DNA of 64,000 nucleotides, from assembly GCF_006874705.1 (NCBI RefSeq), contig NZ_CP035382.1, positions 3,658,001-3,722,000 on the forward strand, written 5' to 3'. The notes beneath the pieces were generated by a model. That model saw only the letters and a list, made by a program, of their open reading frames with translations. It had not been told where the DNA came from and searched no databases. This DNA is from Leclercia adecarboxylata. Its GTDB lineage: Bacteria > Pseudomonadota > Gammaproteobacteria > Enterobacterales > Enterobacteriaceae. A program made the position numbers and the translations under genes. Positions 12,229 through 22,695 of this stretch are shown here, one piece after another; the stretch's first letter is position 1, and each line of letters begins with the position of its first letter.

Positions 12229-13140
12229 ATGTATTATGGATTTGATATTGGCGGCACCAAAATTGCGCTGGGCGTATTTGATACCAACCTGAAATTGCAG
12301 TGGGAAACCCGGGTTCCTACCCCGCGCGAAAGCTACGATGAATTCTTAACCGCCATTGCCGCACTGGTGGCCCAGGCCGATGAGCGCTTCGGCGTGAAGG
12401 GTTCGGTGGGCATTGGCATTCCGGGGATGCCGGAAACCGACGACGGCACGCTGTATGCCGCCAACGTCCCTGCCGCCAGCGGTAAGCCGCTGCGCGCCGA
12501 CCTGTCGCGACTCCTTGAGCGCGACGTGCGCCTCGACAACGACGCCAACTGTTTTGCCCTCTCCGAAGCCTGGGACGACGAGTTCCAGCAGTATCCGCTG
12601 GTGATGGGGTTGATCCTCGGCACCGGCGTTGGGGGCGGGATCGTTGTTGACGGCAAACCGATCACCGGACGCAGCTATATCACCGGCGAGTTCGGCCATA
12701 TTCGCCTGCCGGTGGATGCGCTGGAGGTGGTCGGGCGCGATTTCCCGCTAGTCCGCTGCGGCTGCGGCCAGCACGGCTGCATCGAAAACTACCTCTCAGG
12801 CGGCGGATTTGCGTGGCTTTATGAACACTTCTATCATCAAAAACGACAGGCGCCAGAAATCATTACGCTGTGGGAGCAGGGTGATGAACAGGCCATTGAG
12901 CATGTGGAGCGCTATCTCGATCTGCTTGCCGTGTGTCTGGGCAACATCCTGACCATTGTCGATCCTGACCTGCTGGTGATCGGCGGGGGATTATCGAACT
13001 TTACGGCCATCGCCGAGCGGTTATCCGGTCGGTTGCCGCGTCATCTGCTGCCGGTCGCCCGCGTGCCGCGCATTGAGCGCGCACGACATGGCGATGCCGG
13101 GGGGATGCGCGGTGCCGCGTTCCTCCATCTCACCCGTTAG
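12229..13140 (+). CDS. nagK: N-acetyl-D-glucosamine kinase NagK
   Basis: 303 residues, as in E. coli. It phosphorylates GlcNAc, including that from murein turnover, to GlcNAc-6-phosphate. It belongs to the ROK family: N-terminal phosphate loop [11 protein letters not shown], catalytic Asp in [10 protein letters not shown], and the zinc-binding CGCGQHGC cluster. Start 12229 (MYYGFDIGG) follows an AGAGGAATGC ribosome-binding site. cobB follows by 15 bases. Confidence 0.96.
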   Translation: MYYGFDIGGTKIALGVFDTNLKLQWETRVPTPRESYDEFLTAIAALVAQADERFGVKGSVGIGIPGMPETDDGTLYAANVPAASGKPLRADLSRLLERDVRLDNDANCFALSEAWDDEFQQYPLVMGLILGTGVGGGIVVDGKPITGRSYITGEFGHIRLPVDALEVVGRDFPLVRCGCGQHGCIENYLSGGGFAWLYEHFYHQKRQAPEIITLWEQGDEQAIEHVERYLDLLAVCLGNILTIVDPDLLVIGGGLSNFTAIAERLSGRLPRHLLPVARVPRIERARHGDAGGMRGAAFLHLTR

Positions 13141-13155
13141 TCATTCGAGGTTATT

Positions 13156-13977
13156 ATGCTGTCGCGCCGGTCACATCGACTCACTCGTTTTCGCAAAAAC
13201 AAACGCCGCTTGCGTGAACGCTTACGCCAGCGAATTTTCTTTCAGGATGGGGCGCTGCCAGAATTGATGGAAAAACCAAGAGTGTTGGTCCTGACCGGGG
13301 CGGGGATCTCCGCCGAGTCGGGCATTCGAACCTTCCGCGCCACCGACGGGTTGTGGGAGGAGCATCGCGTAGAGGATGTGGCGACGCCGGAAGGCTTCGC
13401 CCGTAATCCGCAGTTGGTGCAGGAATTTTATAATGCCCGCCGTCGACAGCTGCAGTCGCCGGAGATTGCCCCTAACGCGGCGCATCTGGCGCTGGCAAAG
13501 CTGGAAGAGGCGCTAGGGGATCGTTTTCTGCTGGTCACGCAGAACATCGATAACCTGCACGAGCGTGCGGGCAACCAGAATGTGATCCATATGCACGGCG
13601 AACTGCTGAAGGTGCGCTGTTCCGGCAGCGGCCAGGTGTTCAACTGGGCCGGTGACGTCACTCTCGATGACAAATGCCACTGCTGCCAGTTCCCGTCCCC
13701 GCTGCGTCCGCACGTAGTCTGGTTCGGCGAAATGCCATTGGGGATGGACGAAATCTACAGCGCGCTGGCGATGGCGGATGTGTTTATCGCTATTGGCACT
13801 TCCGGGCATGTCTATCCGGCGGCGGGATTCGTCCACGAGGCGAAGCTGCACGGGGCACACACGGTGGAGCTGAACCTTGAGCCGAGCCAGGTAGGCAGCG
13901 AGTTTGAAGAGAAAACCTACGGGCTGGCGAGCGAAGTGGTGCCGGAGTTTGTGGATAAACTTTTGAAAGGTTTGTAG
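13156..13977 (+). CDS. cobB: CobB, sirtuin-type NAD-dependent protein deacylase
   Basis: 273 residues (E. coli 279). It shows the [17 protein letters not shown]-binding motif (48-61), Tyr92 and Arg95 linked to desuccinylase activity, the [12 protein letters not shown] segment and catalytic His147, followed by a cysteine cluster (Cys155 and CHCC near 174-177) for zinc. The basic N-terminal extension of 37 residues precedes an internal ATG (13267, MEKPRV) that could give the short isoform. In E. coli CobB reverses acetylation of enzymes such as acetyl-CoA synthetase. Confidence 0.96.
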   Translation: MLSRRSHRLTRFRKNKRRLRERLRQRIFFQDGALPELMEKPRVLVLTGAGISAESGIRTFRATDGLWEEHRVEDVATPEGFARNPQLVQEFYNARRRQLQSPEIAPNAAHLALAKLEEALGDRFLLVTQNIDNLHERAGNQNVIHMHGELLKVRCSGSGQVFNWAGDVTLDDKCHCCQFPSPLRPHVVWFGEMPLGMDEIYSALAMADVFIAIGTSGHVYPAAGFVHEAKLHGAHTVELNLEPSQVGSEFEEKTYGLASEVVPEFVDKLLKGL

Positions 13978-13984
13978 AAAAAAC

Positions 13985-14059
13985 GCCGGGCGGCACTGCG
14001 TTTGCCCGGCCTACGGTTTACGCCGTTGTAGGCCCGGTAAGCGAAGTGCCACCGGGCGT
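13985..14059. repeat. REP/BIME pair between cobB and potD
   Basis: Two REP palindromes in opposite orientation (about 13985-14014 and 14027-14058), with the usual GTAGGCC/GGCCTAC tail bases and imperfect GCCGGGCGG stem, lie between convergent genes. E. coli K-12 carries ycfZ and ymfA between cobB and potD; they are absent here. Confidence 0.85.
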
Positions 14060-14070
14060 TGTTGCCGGAC

Positions 14071-15105
14071 TTAACGTCCCGCTTTCAGCTTCTGGTAATA
14101 CTCTTCATACAGACGGCTCGCATCGCCGACATCATTCTGCCACTCGCCTTTGCTGACGGTTGCCGCATCCGGGTAAAGCGACTTGTCGTTCGCCACCTCA
14201 GGACTCAGCAGCTTGCGGGCAGCCAGGTTTGGTGTCGGGTAACCGATGGTTTCTGCCACCTGTTTTGCCACATCGGGACGCAGCAGGAAGTTAATCAGCT
14301 TCAGCGCGCCGTCCACGTTTTTGGCGTTGGCCGGAATAGCGAGGCTATCCATCCAGAAGATCCCGCCCTCCTCAGGCCACACCACTTCCAGCGGCGTACC
14401 GGCCTGACGCGCCACGTACGCCGAACCGTTCCACACCATCCCCACGTTGACTTCCCCCTCCATATACGGGTTAGCCGGGTTATCGGAGTTAAAGGCCGCA
14501 ACGTTTGGCATCAGTTTTTGCAGCTCGTGATACGCCGCTTCGATCTCTTTCGGGTCGGTGGTGTTGCCGGAGTAGCCCAGCTTACGCAACGCCACCTGGA
14601 ACACTTCGCGCGCGTCATCGGTCAGGAGTAAACCGCCTTTGTACTCCGGTTTCCACAGATCGGCCCAGCGGGTGACCGTTTTAGGATCTATCGCCTCGCT
14701 GTTGATCCCAATTGCTGTAGCGCCCCAGATATACGGGATGGAGTAGTCGTTATTGGGATCAAACGGCTTGTTGAGCATCTCCGGATCGAGGTTTGAAAAA
14801 TTGGTTAGCTTCGATTTGTCGATCTTCTGGATCATGCCCTCTTTACGCATCTTGTCGACGAAATAGGTCGACGGAACCACCAGATCGTAGGCGCCATCTT
14901 TATAGGTTTTGAGCTTGGCATACATGGTTTCATTCGACTCGTAGGTGGAATAGATCACCTTGATGCCGGTCTCTTTGGTGAACTGCTCCAGCAGGCCTGG
15001 CGGCACATACTCGGTCCAGTTGTAGAAGTAGAGCGTTTTACTGTCGTCCGCGTGGGCAGCGCCCATTCCGAGCACCAGTGCCGCGGCGGTAAGCATTTTT
15101 TTCAT
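14071..15105 (-). CDS. potD: PotD, spermidine/putrescine periplasmic binding protein
   Basis: The 344-residue precursor has a signal peptide ending in GAAHA-DD (about residue 19). It is the substrate-binding component of the PotABCD polyamine importer. The TLYFYNWTEYVPPGLLEQF start of the mature protein and the conserved body match E. coli PotD closely. Last gene of a four-gene operon; its ATG overlaps the potC stop by 4 bases. Confidence 0.97.
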   Translation of the reverse strand: MKKMLTAAALVLGMGAAHADDSKTLYFYNWTEYVPPGLLEQFTKETGIKVIYSTYESNETMYAKLKTYKDGAYDLVVPSTYFVDKMRKEGMIQKIDKSKLTNFSNLDPEMLNKPFDPNNDYSIPYIWGATAIGINSEAIDPKTVTRWADLWKPEYKGGLLLTDDAREVFQVALRKLGYSGNTTDPKEIEAAYHELQKLMPNVAAFNSDNPANPYMEGEVNVGMVWNGSAYVARQAGTPLEVVWPEEGGIFWMDSLAIPANAKNVDGALKLINFLLRPDVAKQVAETIGYPTPNLAARKLLSPEVANDKSLYPDAATVSKGEWQNDVGDASRLYEEYYQKLKAGR

Positions 15106-15893
15106 TTCACTGTCCCCTGAGATTTTGTTTTATCACGAGCAACCAGCTGGCTGGCGATCACCAGAACCAGCGATAACATCAACAGAATGGTCGCCAGCGC
15201 GTTCACCTCTGGTGAGACGCCGACTTTCACCATTGAATAGATCTTCAACGGCAGAATTTCATAGCTGGGTCCGGTGACGAACGACGACACCACCACGTCA
15301 TCCATCGACAGGGTAAAGCTGAGCAGCCATCCCGCAGCCACGGCGGGCATCGCCAGCGGCAGGATAATTTTGCGCAGGATAGTCATTTCGCTGGCACCCA
15401 GATCTTTCGCCGCTTCCAGCATTCGTACATCAAAGCCCTTCAGACGGGAGTAAACCGTCACCACCACAAACGGCAGACAGAAGGTGATGTGCGAGAACAG
15501 CAGCGACCAGAAGCCCAGTTGTACCCCCAGCAGCATAAACAGCACCAGCAGCGAAATGGCCATCACGATGTCCGGGGACATCATCACCACAAACAGCATT
15601 CCGCTAACGAAGGGCTTGCCGCGAAAACGGTAGCGGTAGAGCGCTACGGCGGTCAGGGAGCCAATCAGGGTGGCGAAGGTGGCCGAGAAGATGGCCATCG
15701 TCAGCGAGTGCTGCGCCGCCTGTAGCAGGCTGTCGTTGTTCATCAGCAGGCTGTACCACTGGGTGGTAAACCCCTGCCAGTTGATGCCAAAGCGCGAGCT
15801 GTTAAACGAATTGACGATCAAAATAATGATCGGAATGTAGAGATACGCGTAAATGGCGGTCATAAAACCGCCGCGAAGCAGTCGACCGATCAT
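15102..15893 (-). CDS. potC: PotC, spermidine/putrescine ABC transporter permease
   Basis: 263 residues with six transmembrane helices and the permease EAA loop (EAAKDLGASEMTILRKIILP) that docks on PotA. It forms the inner-membrane channel with PotB. Its start overlaps potB by 4 bases. Confidence 0.96.
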   Translation of the reverse strand: MIGRLLRGGFMTAIYAYLYIPIIILIVNSFNSSRFGINWQGFTTQWYSLLMNNDSLLQAAQHSLTMAIFSATFATLIGSLTAVALYRYRFRGKPFVSGMLFVVMMSPDIVMAISLLVLFMLLGVQLGFWSLLFSHITFCLPFVVVTVYSRLKGFDVRMLEAAKDLGASEMTILRKIILPLAMPAVAAGWLLSFTLSMDDVVVSSFVTGPSYEILPLKIYSMVKVGVSPEVNALATILLMLSLVLVIASQLVARDKTKSQGTVK

Positions 15894-16747
15894 CCGAGTT
15901 CACCCTTATTATTAAGCAAGCGCGAGGCGCGCCAGTAGACCAGCAGCATCAGGCCCATGACCAGGGTCAGGGTGATACTGGTGGCCGAGCCGAACGGCCA
16001 GTCGCGAATGTTCAGGAACTGGCTCTTGATGACGTTGCCAATCAGCAGGTTCTTTGCGCCGCCCATCAGGTCGGAGACGTAGAACAGCCCCATCGCCGGG
16101 AGCATCACCAGCAGGCAGCCGGCAATGATCCCCGGCATCGTCAGCGGGATGATGATACGGATAAAGGTTTGCAGCTTACTGGCGCCCAGATCTCTTGCCG
16201 CTTCCAGCAAGGGTTTATCCAGCTTCTCAATGCTGGAGTAGAGCGGCATGACCATAAACGGCAGCAGAATATAGACCAGCCCGACGATCACCGCGCCGGG
16301 GGTAAACATAATGCGGATCGGGGTGTCGATGACCCCCAGCCACAGCAGAAACGCATTCAGGTAGCCTTTGGTGCTGAGGAAGATCTTCAGGCCATAAATG
16401 CGGATCAGGGAGTTAGTCCAGAAGGGCACAATCAGCAGAAACAGCAGCAGCGGACGCACCTTCTGCGGCAGCTTCGCCAGAAACCAGGCGAAGGGATAGC
16501 CGAGGACCAGGCAGGCCAGGGTGGCGATCAGCGCCATATTGAGCGAATGGAGCAGCACCTGGAAATAGAGCGGATCGAGCAGGCGCGCGTAGTTATCCAG
16601 CGTAAAGACCAGCGAGACGAAATGGGCGTCGTCGCGGGTCAAAAAGCTGGTGGCAATAATCATCAGGTTGGGTAAAAAGACAAATAACACAAGCCAACCG
16701 ACGATAGTGGCGATCACCACATTCTGGAACTTACTTGTGTTCTTCAT
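15890..16747 (-). CDS. potB: PotB, spermidine/putrescine ABC transporter permease
   Basis: 285 residues with six membrane helices and the EAA loop ([20 protein letters not shown]). The start at 16747 ([10 protein letters not shown]) matches the E. coli N-terminus, discards four unconserved codons and overlaps the potA 3' end by 17 bases, implying translational coupling. Confidence 0.95.
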   Translation of the reverse strand: MKNTSKFQNVVIATIVGWLVLFVFLPNLMIIATSFLTRDDAHFVSLVFTLDNYARLLDPLYFQVLLHSLNMALIATLACLVLGYPFAWFLAKLPQKVRPLLLFLLIVPFWTNSLIRIYGLKIFLSTKGYLNAFLLWLGVIDTPIRIMFTPGAVIVGLVYILLPFMVMPLYSSIEKLDKPLLEAARDLGASKLQTFIRIIIPLTMPGIIAGCLLVMLPAMGLFYVSDLMGGAKNLLIGNVIKSQFLNIRDWPFGSATSITLTLVMGLMLLVYWRASRLLNNKGELG

Positions 16748-17867
16748 CAGCCAGCACAACCTCCCAGCTTTCTACCCAGTTAATAACCATTTTCTGATTG
16801 AGCGAGTGGTCGAAATCAGGGTCGTCCTCGTTAAAGAACTCGCTGACCATCACCATCTTGCCGTTTTCCAGTTCGACCACCGACTCGAGGGTCATCCCTT
16901 TGTAGTTGCGCTCGCGGATATAGCCGATCAACCCTTCCGCTTCGGTCTCGTCATGGATCTCATCGACGCGCAGATCTTCCGGGCGCAGCAGGACGTTAAG
17001 CTGTTGCCCGGGTTCCACGGCAAAGTTGACGAAGATGTTGCAGGCGCGGCCTTCGACATTAGCCAGCACCCGCTGGTCGTCGAGGCGTTCAATAACGGTA
17101 GCACTGAAGATATTGATTTCGCCAATAAAGCTGGCGACAAACAGGTTTTTCGGCTCTTCGTAAATCTCACGGGGGGTGCCGTCCTGCTCGATTTTGCCGT
17201 CGCGCATCACCACGATGCGATCGGACATGGTCAACGCCTCTTCCTGATCGTGGGTGACAAAGACAAAGGTGATCCCGAGCTTGCGCTGCAGCGCCTTTAA
17301 CTCGTTCTGCATCTGCTTACGCAGCTTGTAATCCAGCGCGGAAAGCGACTCATCCAGCAGCAGTAGCCGCGGCTTATTGACCACCGCGCGGGCGATGGCG
17401 ACGCGCTGCTGTTGCCCACCCGACAGCTGGTGCGGCTTGCGCTGGGCGAACGTCTCCAGCTGTACCATGCGCAGGGCATCGGTGACACGGGGCGTAATTT
17501 CACTGGCCGGGGTTTTTTGCATCCGCAGGCCAAAGGCGACGTTTTCGAAAACCGTCATGTGGGGGAACAAGGCGTAGCTTTGAAAGACGGTATTGACGTG
17601 GCGGTGTTCAGCAGGAACCTGAGTAATATCCTGGTTTTCAAGATGAATATGGCCGTGATCGACGTTTTCCAGCCCGGCGATAAGGCGAAGCACTGTCGTT
17701 TTACCGCAGCCCGACGGGCCAAGCAGCGTAAGAAATTCGCCGTTGTTGATGGTCAAATCGAGGTCGGAAATGACGGTTTTTCCGTCAAAGCTTTTACGAA
17801 TTCCGGCCAGTTGCACCAACGGTGACAGTGAAGCTGGTTGTGTATTCAATTTTTGATTCAGTCCCAT
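16731..17867 (-). CDS. potA: PotA, spermidine/putrescine ABC transporter ATPase
   Basis: 378 residues, the E. coli length. It contains Walker [10 protein letters not shown], the Q-loop [17 protein letters not shown], the signature LSGGQQQR, Walker [13 protein letters not shown] and a C-terminal TOBE regulatory domain (after about residue 290). The Walker B run reads DES rather than the common DEP, as in E. coli PotA. First gene of potABCD, divergent from pepT. Confidence 0.97.
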   Translation of the reverse strand: MGLNQKLNTQPASLSPLVQLAGIRKSFDGKTVISDLDLTINNGEFLTLLGPSGCGKTTVLRLIAGLENVDHGHIHLENQDITQVPAEHRHVNTVFQSYALFPHMTVFENVAFGLRMQKTPASEITPRVTDALRMVQLETFAQRKPHQLSGGQQQRVAIARAVVNKPRLLLLDESLSALDYKLRKQMQNELKALQRKLGITFVFVTHDQEEALTMSDRIVVMRDGKIEQDGTPREIYEEPKNLFVASFIGEINIFSATVIERLDDQRVLANVEGRACNIFVNFAVEPGQQLNVLLRPEDLRVDEIHDETEAEGLIGYIRERNYKGMTLESVVELENGKMVMVSEFFNEDDPDFDHSLNQKMVINWVESWEVVLADEEHK

Positions 17868-18116
17868 ATCGACGCTGCAGAGACTTATCGCAGCGGGGTT
17901 TGTGGTTAGCCACCTTGGTGAAACGTAATGAGGGCGGACATTCTACGGGAATACGCTGTAATCGCCAATCCTTGTTACCCATTGATAAGCTACATTTATT
18001 AGCGAAAGCTGCGATAAAACGGAAATATTCTCGTTTACGGGATAAAAGTGACCTGACGCAATATTTGGGTTTTGATGCTTACTGATAATGTTGTCACAAA
18101 AAGTGAGGGTGACTGC

Positions 18117-19343
18117 ATGGATAAATTACTTGAGCGTTTTTTACAGTACGTATCGCTGGATACCCAATCTAAACCGGGTGTCCGCCAGGTGCCGAGCACC
18201 GAAGGACAATGGAAACTGTTACAGCTGTTAAAGACGCAACTGGAAGAGTTGGGTCTGGTCAACGTCACGTTAAGTGAGAAAGGGACGGTGATGGGGACGC
18301 TCCCGGCCAGCGTGAGCGGCGATATTCCGACCATTGGTTTTATTTCCCATGTTGATACCTCACCGGATTTTAGCGGTAAAAACGTGAATCCGCAGATTGT
18401 TGAGAACTATCGCGGCGGTGATATTGCGCTGGGGGTTGGCGACGAAGTGCTCTCCCCGGTGATGTTCCCGGTGTTGCACCAGCTGCTCGGGCAGACGCTG
18501 ATCACCACCGACGGCAAAACGCTGCTGGGGGCCGATGATAAAGCCGGGGTGGCCGAGATCATGACCGCGCTGGCGGTGCTGAAGCACAACAAGGTGCCGC
18601 ACGGGGATATCCGCGTCGCCTTCACCCCGGATGAAGAGGTGGGCAAAGGGGCGAAGCATTTCGACGTTGCGGCGTTCGATGCCCGCTGGGCCTATACCGT
18701 TGACGGCGGCGGCGTGGGTGAACTTGAGTTCGAGAATTTCAATGCGGCGTCGGTGAATATCCGCATCGTCGGCAATAACGTCCACCCGGGCACGGCGAAA
18801 GGGGTGATGGTGAACGCGCTGTCGCTGGCGGCCCGCATTCATGCCGAAGTCCCGGCAGATGAGAGCCCGGAGCAAACCGAGGGCTATGAGGGCTTCTACC
18901 ACCTCACCAGCATCAAAGGGACGGTCGATCGCGCGGACATGCATTACATCATTCGCGATTTTAACCGCGACGGGTTTGAAGCGCGTAAACGTAAGATGAT
19001 GGATATCGCCAAAAAGGTGGGCAAGGGTCTGCATCCGGATTGCTATATTGAGCTGATCATCGAGGACAGCTATTACAATATGCATGAAAAGGTGATCGAG
19101 CATCCGTACATTCTCGAGGTTGCCCAGCAGGCGATGCGCGACTGCGGCGTCGAACCGCAGCTAAAACCGATCCGCGGCGGCACCGACGGCGCGCAGCTCT
19201 CCTTTATGGGATTGCCGTGCCCGAATCTGTTTACCGGCGGCTACAACTACCATGGCAAGCACGAGTTCGTGACTCTCGAGGGGATGGAGAAAGCGGTGCA
19301 GGTGATTGTGCGGATTGCCGAACTTACCGCGAAGCAGCAGTAA
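18117..19343 (+). CDS. pepT: PepT, peptidase T (tripeptidase)
   Basis: 408 residues, as in E. coli; a cytoplasmic M20-family dizinc aminopeptidase that removes the N-terminal residue of tripeptides. Metal-site motifs are visible: [25 protein letters not shown], and a late [14 protein letters not shown] 18117 (MDKLLERF) follows a GTGAGGGTG ribosome-binding site; the frame is open 15 codons further upstream. In Salmonella pepT is induced anaerobically by FNR; only one good FNR half-site (TTGAT, about 18073) is visible here. Confidence 0.96.
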   Translation: MDKLLERFLQYVSLDTQSKPGVRQVPSTEGQWKLLQLLKTQLEELGLVNVTLSEKGTVMGTLPASVSGDIPTIGFISHVDTSPDFSGKNVNPQIVENYRGGDIALGVGDEVLSPVMFPVLHQLLGQTLITTDGKTLLGADDKAGVAEIMTALAVLKHNKVPHGDIRVAFTPDEEVGKGAKHFDVAAFDARWAYTVDGGGVGELEFENFNAASVNIRIVGNNVHPGTAKGVMVNALSLAARIHAEVPADESPEQTEGYEGFYHLTSIKGTVDRADMHYIIRDFNRDGFEARKRKMMDIAKKVGKGLHPDCYIELIIEDSYYNMHEKVIEHPYILEVAQQAMRDCGVEPQLKPIRGGTDGAQLSFMGLPCPNLFTGGYNYHGKHEFVTLEGMEKAVQVIVRIAELTAKQQ

Positions 19344-19345
19344 TT

Positions 19346-19408
19346 GCCCGGTGGCGCGATGCTGACCGGGCCTACGCATAGGCCGGGCAAACAACGTGCC
19401 GCCCGGCA
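19346..19408. repeat. REP pair upstream of the RayT gene
   Basis: Two oppositely oriented REP-type palindromes lie between pepT and the transposase-like gene, starting within three bases of the pepT stop. The first has GCCCGGTGGCGC...ACCGGGCCTAC and the second the complementary order. Confidence 0.85.
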
Positions 19409-19435
19409 CTTGCACAAATGGGGAGGGAACCTCAT

Positions 19436-19927
19436 ATGTCAAACTACCGTCGTCACTATCTACCGGGTGGAACCTGGTTTTTCACCGTTAACCTGCAAAA
19501 CCGGCGCAGCGATCTGCTGACCCGCCATATCGATACCCTTCGCATGGCGACCCAATGCGTTAAACGCACAAAACCCTTTCTGATTAACGCCTGGGTGATC
19601 CTGCCGGAACATATGCACTGCATCTGGACGTTGCCTGAAAACGACACCGATTACTCCGGCCGCTGGCGGGACATCAAAAAAACCTTCACCCGAGCGCTGG
19701 GTATGTCAGGCATCTGGCTGCCGCGCTTCTGGGAACATACCATTCGGGATGAAAACGACCTCCGGCGGCATACGGATTACATCCATATCAACCCGTTGAA
19801 ACATGGCTACGTGACGCGCGTTAAAGAGTGGCCCTATTCCACGTTTCATCGTGACGTGCGGGAAGGGATATACCCGGAGGATTGGGCGGGGGAGGTGGAG
19901 GATTTTAACGCCGGGGAGCGGCGGTAA
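19436..19927 (+). CDS. rayT: RayT, REP-associated tyrosine transposase (Y1 HUH family)
   Basis: A 163-residue Y1 transposase-like protein. It has the HUH metal site His59-Met-His61 (in LPEHMHCIW), a conserved FWEH segment (about 98-101), and catalytic Tyr115 in DYIHINPLKHG. These proteins cut single-stranded REP DNA next to GTAG. ATG 19436 follows GGGAGGG at a good distance; an upstream ATG at 19418 has no such site. REP pairs lie immediately on both sides, the classic RayT arrangement. It looks intact. The gene is not in this position in E. coli K-12, whose RayT is elsewhere (yafM). Confidence 0.93.
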   Translation: MSNYRRHYLPGGTWFFTVNLQNRRSDLLTRHIDTLRMATQCVKRTKPFLINAWVILPEHMHCIWTLPENDTDYSGRWRDIKKTFTRALGMSGIWLPRFWEHTIRDENDLRRHTDYIHINPLKHGYVTRVKEWPYSTFHRDVREGIYPEDWAGEVEDFNAGERR

Positions 19928-19933
19928 AACAAC

Positions 19934-20006
19934 GCCCGGTGGCGCTTCGCTTACCGGGCCTACAAAACCATACCGTAGGCCGGGTAAGGCGCAGCCGCCA
20001 CCCGGC
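19934..20006. repeat. REP pair downstream of the RayT gene
   Basis: Two inverted REP units (about 19934-19963 and 19975-20006) with the GGCCTAC/GTAGGCC junctions, between the RayT stop and the roxA 3' end. Confidence 0.85.
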
Positions 20007-20020
20007 AAAGTACAAACGAC

Positions 20021-21142
20021 TCAGTCCTCGAAGAACCAGTACCCACTGTTAACCAGCGCCGCCAGCATGGCGAGGAACGACGGATCTTCCAGCGCATCGC
20101 CAAACTTGTCGGCCGTCAGCACCGTATGGCTGGCCAGGGATTCCAGCGCCGGACGGTGCGGGGAATCCAGCTGCTCGCCATTAACGTACACCTCTTCGCC
20201 AATGCGTAACACGCGCAGGCCACCCAGACGCACCAGCTTGTCACCCTGCTGCAATGCATCGTAAATCTCATCGGGCTGATACGGCGGCTCCGGCAGGGAG
20301 ACATCAAGCTCATGACGGGACTGGCTTATAAACTCCCCGAACCACTGGTTGAAATGCTGCGGCTGGTTGATCATATCCAGCATCATCCCGCGCAGCTTAT
20401 CCAGCTCTTCAGGCAGGATATCGGCCGGGTGCTCACGGGCCGGCACGTCCGGGTCGCTGAAGCGATGGCTGCCCAGCTCGCGCTGCAGAACGTAATCGGC
20501 AAACCCACTGATCATCTCGCGGCCGCTTGGCGCGCGGAAGCCCACCGAATAGTTCATCGAGTTCTCAAGGGAGTAGCCCTCGTGCGGGAAACCCGGCGGA
20601 ATATAGAGAATATCGCCCGGCTCCAGCTCCTCGTCGATGATGCCGACAAAAGGATCCACCTGCAGCAGGTCGGGATGCGGGCAGTGCTGCTTCATCGGCA
20701 CCTTCTCGCCCACGCGCCAGCGGCGGCGGCCGGTACCCTGAATGATAAACACGTCGTACTGGTCCAGATGCGGACCAACGCCGCCTCCCGGCACGGAGAA
20801 GGAGATCATCAGATCGTCCATTCGCCAGTCGGGCAGGGCACGGAATGGCTGCATCAGGGCTGCGGCGGGCTGGTGCCAGTGGTTGACCGCCTGCACCAGC
20901 AGGGACCAGTTGTTTTCGCCCAGGTGATCGAAGCTTTCAAACGGGCCGTGGCTGACCTGCCATTTCCCCTCGTTGTGGCTGACGAGGCGGCTGTCGACTT
21001 CGCTCTCCATGGCCAGGCCGGCAAGCTCATCGGGAGAGATCGAATCGACGAAATTGGTGATGCCGCGTTTCAGAACGACAGGGCGTTTTTGCCAGTAGCG
21101 TTCGATAAAGTCGGGCCAGTTAAGGGCTAATTGATAATCCAT
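20021..21142 (-). CDS. roxA: RoxA, ribosomal protein L16 arginine 3-hydroxylase
   Basis: 373 residues, identical in length to E. coli RoxA (YcfD). It is an Fe(II)/2-oxoglutarate-dependent JmjC oxygenase that hydroxylates Arg81 of ribosomal protein L16. The iron ligands His125 and Asp127 (in GPHLDQYD) and His187 (in PPGFPHEGY) are all present. The C-terminal part is the dimerisation and winged-helix region. Its position next to phoQ is as in E. coli. Confidence 0.96.
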   Translation of the reverse strand: MDYQLALNWPDFIERYWQKRPVVLKRGITNFVDSISPDELAGLAMESEVDSRLVSHNEGKWQVSHGPFESFDHLGENNWSLLVQAVNHWHQPAAALMQPFRALPDWRMDDLMISFSVPGGGVGPHLDQYDVFIIQGTGRRRWRVGEKVPMKQHCPHPDLLQVDPFVGIIDEELEPGDILYIPPGFPHEGYSLENSMNYSVGFRAPSGREMISGFADYVLQRELGSHRFSDPDVPAREHPADILPEELDKLRGMMLDMINQPQHFNQWFGEFISQSRHELDVSLPEPPYQPDEIYDALQQGDKLVRLGGLRVLRIGEEVYVNGEQLDSPHRPALESLASHTVLTADKFGDALEDPSFLAMLAALVNSGYWFFED

Positions 21143-21231
21143 ATTTATATTCCGCAGGCTTTTACTGACTCGGATTATAACGGAAGCTCAGCGGCCTGCG
21201 TGCGAGAATCACGCTTTTTTCACCCGGAAGC

Positions 21232-22695
21232 TTAACTCTCGTCGCTTGTAAGGTGCTGACGGGCAAAAATCGCCTCCATGCGCGCGCCACCGAGCAGACT
21301 ATCGCCGGTGTCGATCCGGCCGTCGTACTGCTCAACAATGTCGCGCGCAACGGAGAGGCCCACTCCCTGACCGGGGCGTAAGGTGTCGGCGCGCTGCCCG
21401 CGATCGAAGACCCGATCGCGTTTGCCCTGCGGGATCCCCGGGCCGTCGTCCTCAACGATAATGTGCAGCTCATTTTCACCCTGGCGGGCCGACACTTCGA
21501 CGAACTCCAGGCAGTATTTACAGGCGTTATCGAGCAGATTGCCCATCACTTCCATAAAGTCGTTCTTTTCACCCACGAAGCTGATTTCAGGCGAGATATC
21601 GAGAGTGATGTTCACCCCTTTACGCTGATAAACCTTATTCAGGGCCGAAGTCAGGCTGTCCAACAGCGGGGCAACGGGGTGCAGCTCCCGGCTCAGCAGG
21701 GTGCTGCCGGTTCGCATGCTGGCGCGGTGCAGGTAGTAACCGATCTGCTGGGAAATTCGGCTGATCTGCTCCAGCATCACCGGTTCCGCCTCATCGGCGC
21801 TCAGCTTTGCGCTGCGTAAGGAGCGCATCGTGCTTTGCATCACCGCCAGCGGGGTTTTCAGACTGTGGGTCAGATCCGTCAGGGTGGTGCGGTATTTGTC
21901 GTAACGTTCACGCTCGCTTTTCAGCAACCGGTTCAGGTTCCGCACCAGGCTGGTAAGTTCGCGCGTGGTGTTAGGATTGAGCTTTTCCCGGTGATGCTCT
22001 TCCAGCTCGCGCACTTCCTTCGCCAGCGACTGAATGGGCCGCAGGCTCCACCAGGCGGCCAGCCACAGGAGGGGGATCACCAGCAGCAGGTTGGCGGCCA
22101 GCACGTACACGAACCAGTTCCACACCGTATAAGAGCGTTTCAGCTCTACCGGAATGGTGTCGATGACCACAATCGTCAGTTGCGGCATTTGCATGGTGGC
22201 GGGGTAGATATTGACCGCCACCGAGTGGGTCAGCTCGCTGTCGTCGTCGTCTTCGCGGATCTCGGCCAGCTCTTTCTGCATGTTGTGGTCGTTACCCACC
22301 AGCACGCTGGTGGCATCCACGTCCGCTTCCAGCTCGTGAAAGCCGTTGGATTTTAACCACTCAGGACGAATGCTTTTAATCAGCCAGGGCACATCACGCT
22401 GGGCCCACAGCAGCTTGCCTTTTTCATCATAAATCAGCGACATGGTTGGGCTCTGGCGATCCAGATGCTCCGGCATATCGATGGTAATTTTATTGTCTTG
22501 CCAGTTCGCAAGGGTATAGAACAGGTTGCTCTCCCCGCGCAGCAGACGGAAGGTGGTTTTGTCGAAGCTGACGCTGTAGCCCACCAGCGCCACCATCCCG
22601 TAGGCCAGCGACAGGACTAGCACCACTACCGCCGTGGCCAGCAGAAAACGAAACCGCAGCGACAGAGGCAGAAAGTGGCGAAAGAGTTTTTTCAT
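21232..22695 (-). CDS. phoQ: PhoQ, sensor histidine kinase for Mg2+, acid pH and cationic peptides
   Basis: 487 residues (E. coli 486). Two transmembrane helices (about 17-38 and 195-215) flank a periplasmic sensor domain with the acidic patch EDDDDSE (148-154) that binds divalent cations. A HAMP region follows, then the H box with phospho-acceptor His277 ([10 protein letters not shown]) and the ATPase domain ([17 protein letters not shown]). It begins at the base next to the phoP stop, so the two genes are co-transcribed. Confidence 0.97.
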   Translation of the reverse strand: MKKLFRHFLPLSLRFRFLLATAVVVLVLSLAYGMVALVGYSVSFDKTTFRLLRGESNLFYTLANWQDNKITIDMPEHLDRQSPTMSLIYDEKGKLLWAQRDVPWLIKSIRPEWLKSNGFHELEADVDATSVLVGNDHNMQKELAEIREDDDDSELTHSVAVNIYPATMQMPQLTIVVIDTIPVELKRSYTVWNWFVYVLAANLLLVIPLLWLAAWWSLRPIQSLAKEVRELEEHHREKLNPNTTRELTSLVRNLNRLLKSERERYDKYRTTLTDLTHSLKTPLAVMQSTMRSLRSAKLSADEAEPVMLEQISRISQQIGYYLHRASMRTGSTLLSRELHPVAPLLDSLTSALNKVYQRKGVNITLDISPEISFVGEKNDFMEVMGNLLDNACKYCLEFVEVSARQGENELHIIVEDDGPGIPQGKRDRVFDRGQRADTLRPGQGVGLSVARDIVEQYDGRIDTGDSLLGGARMEAIFARQHLTSDES

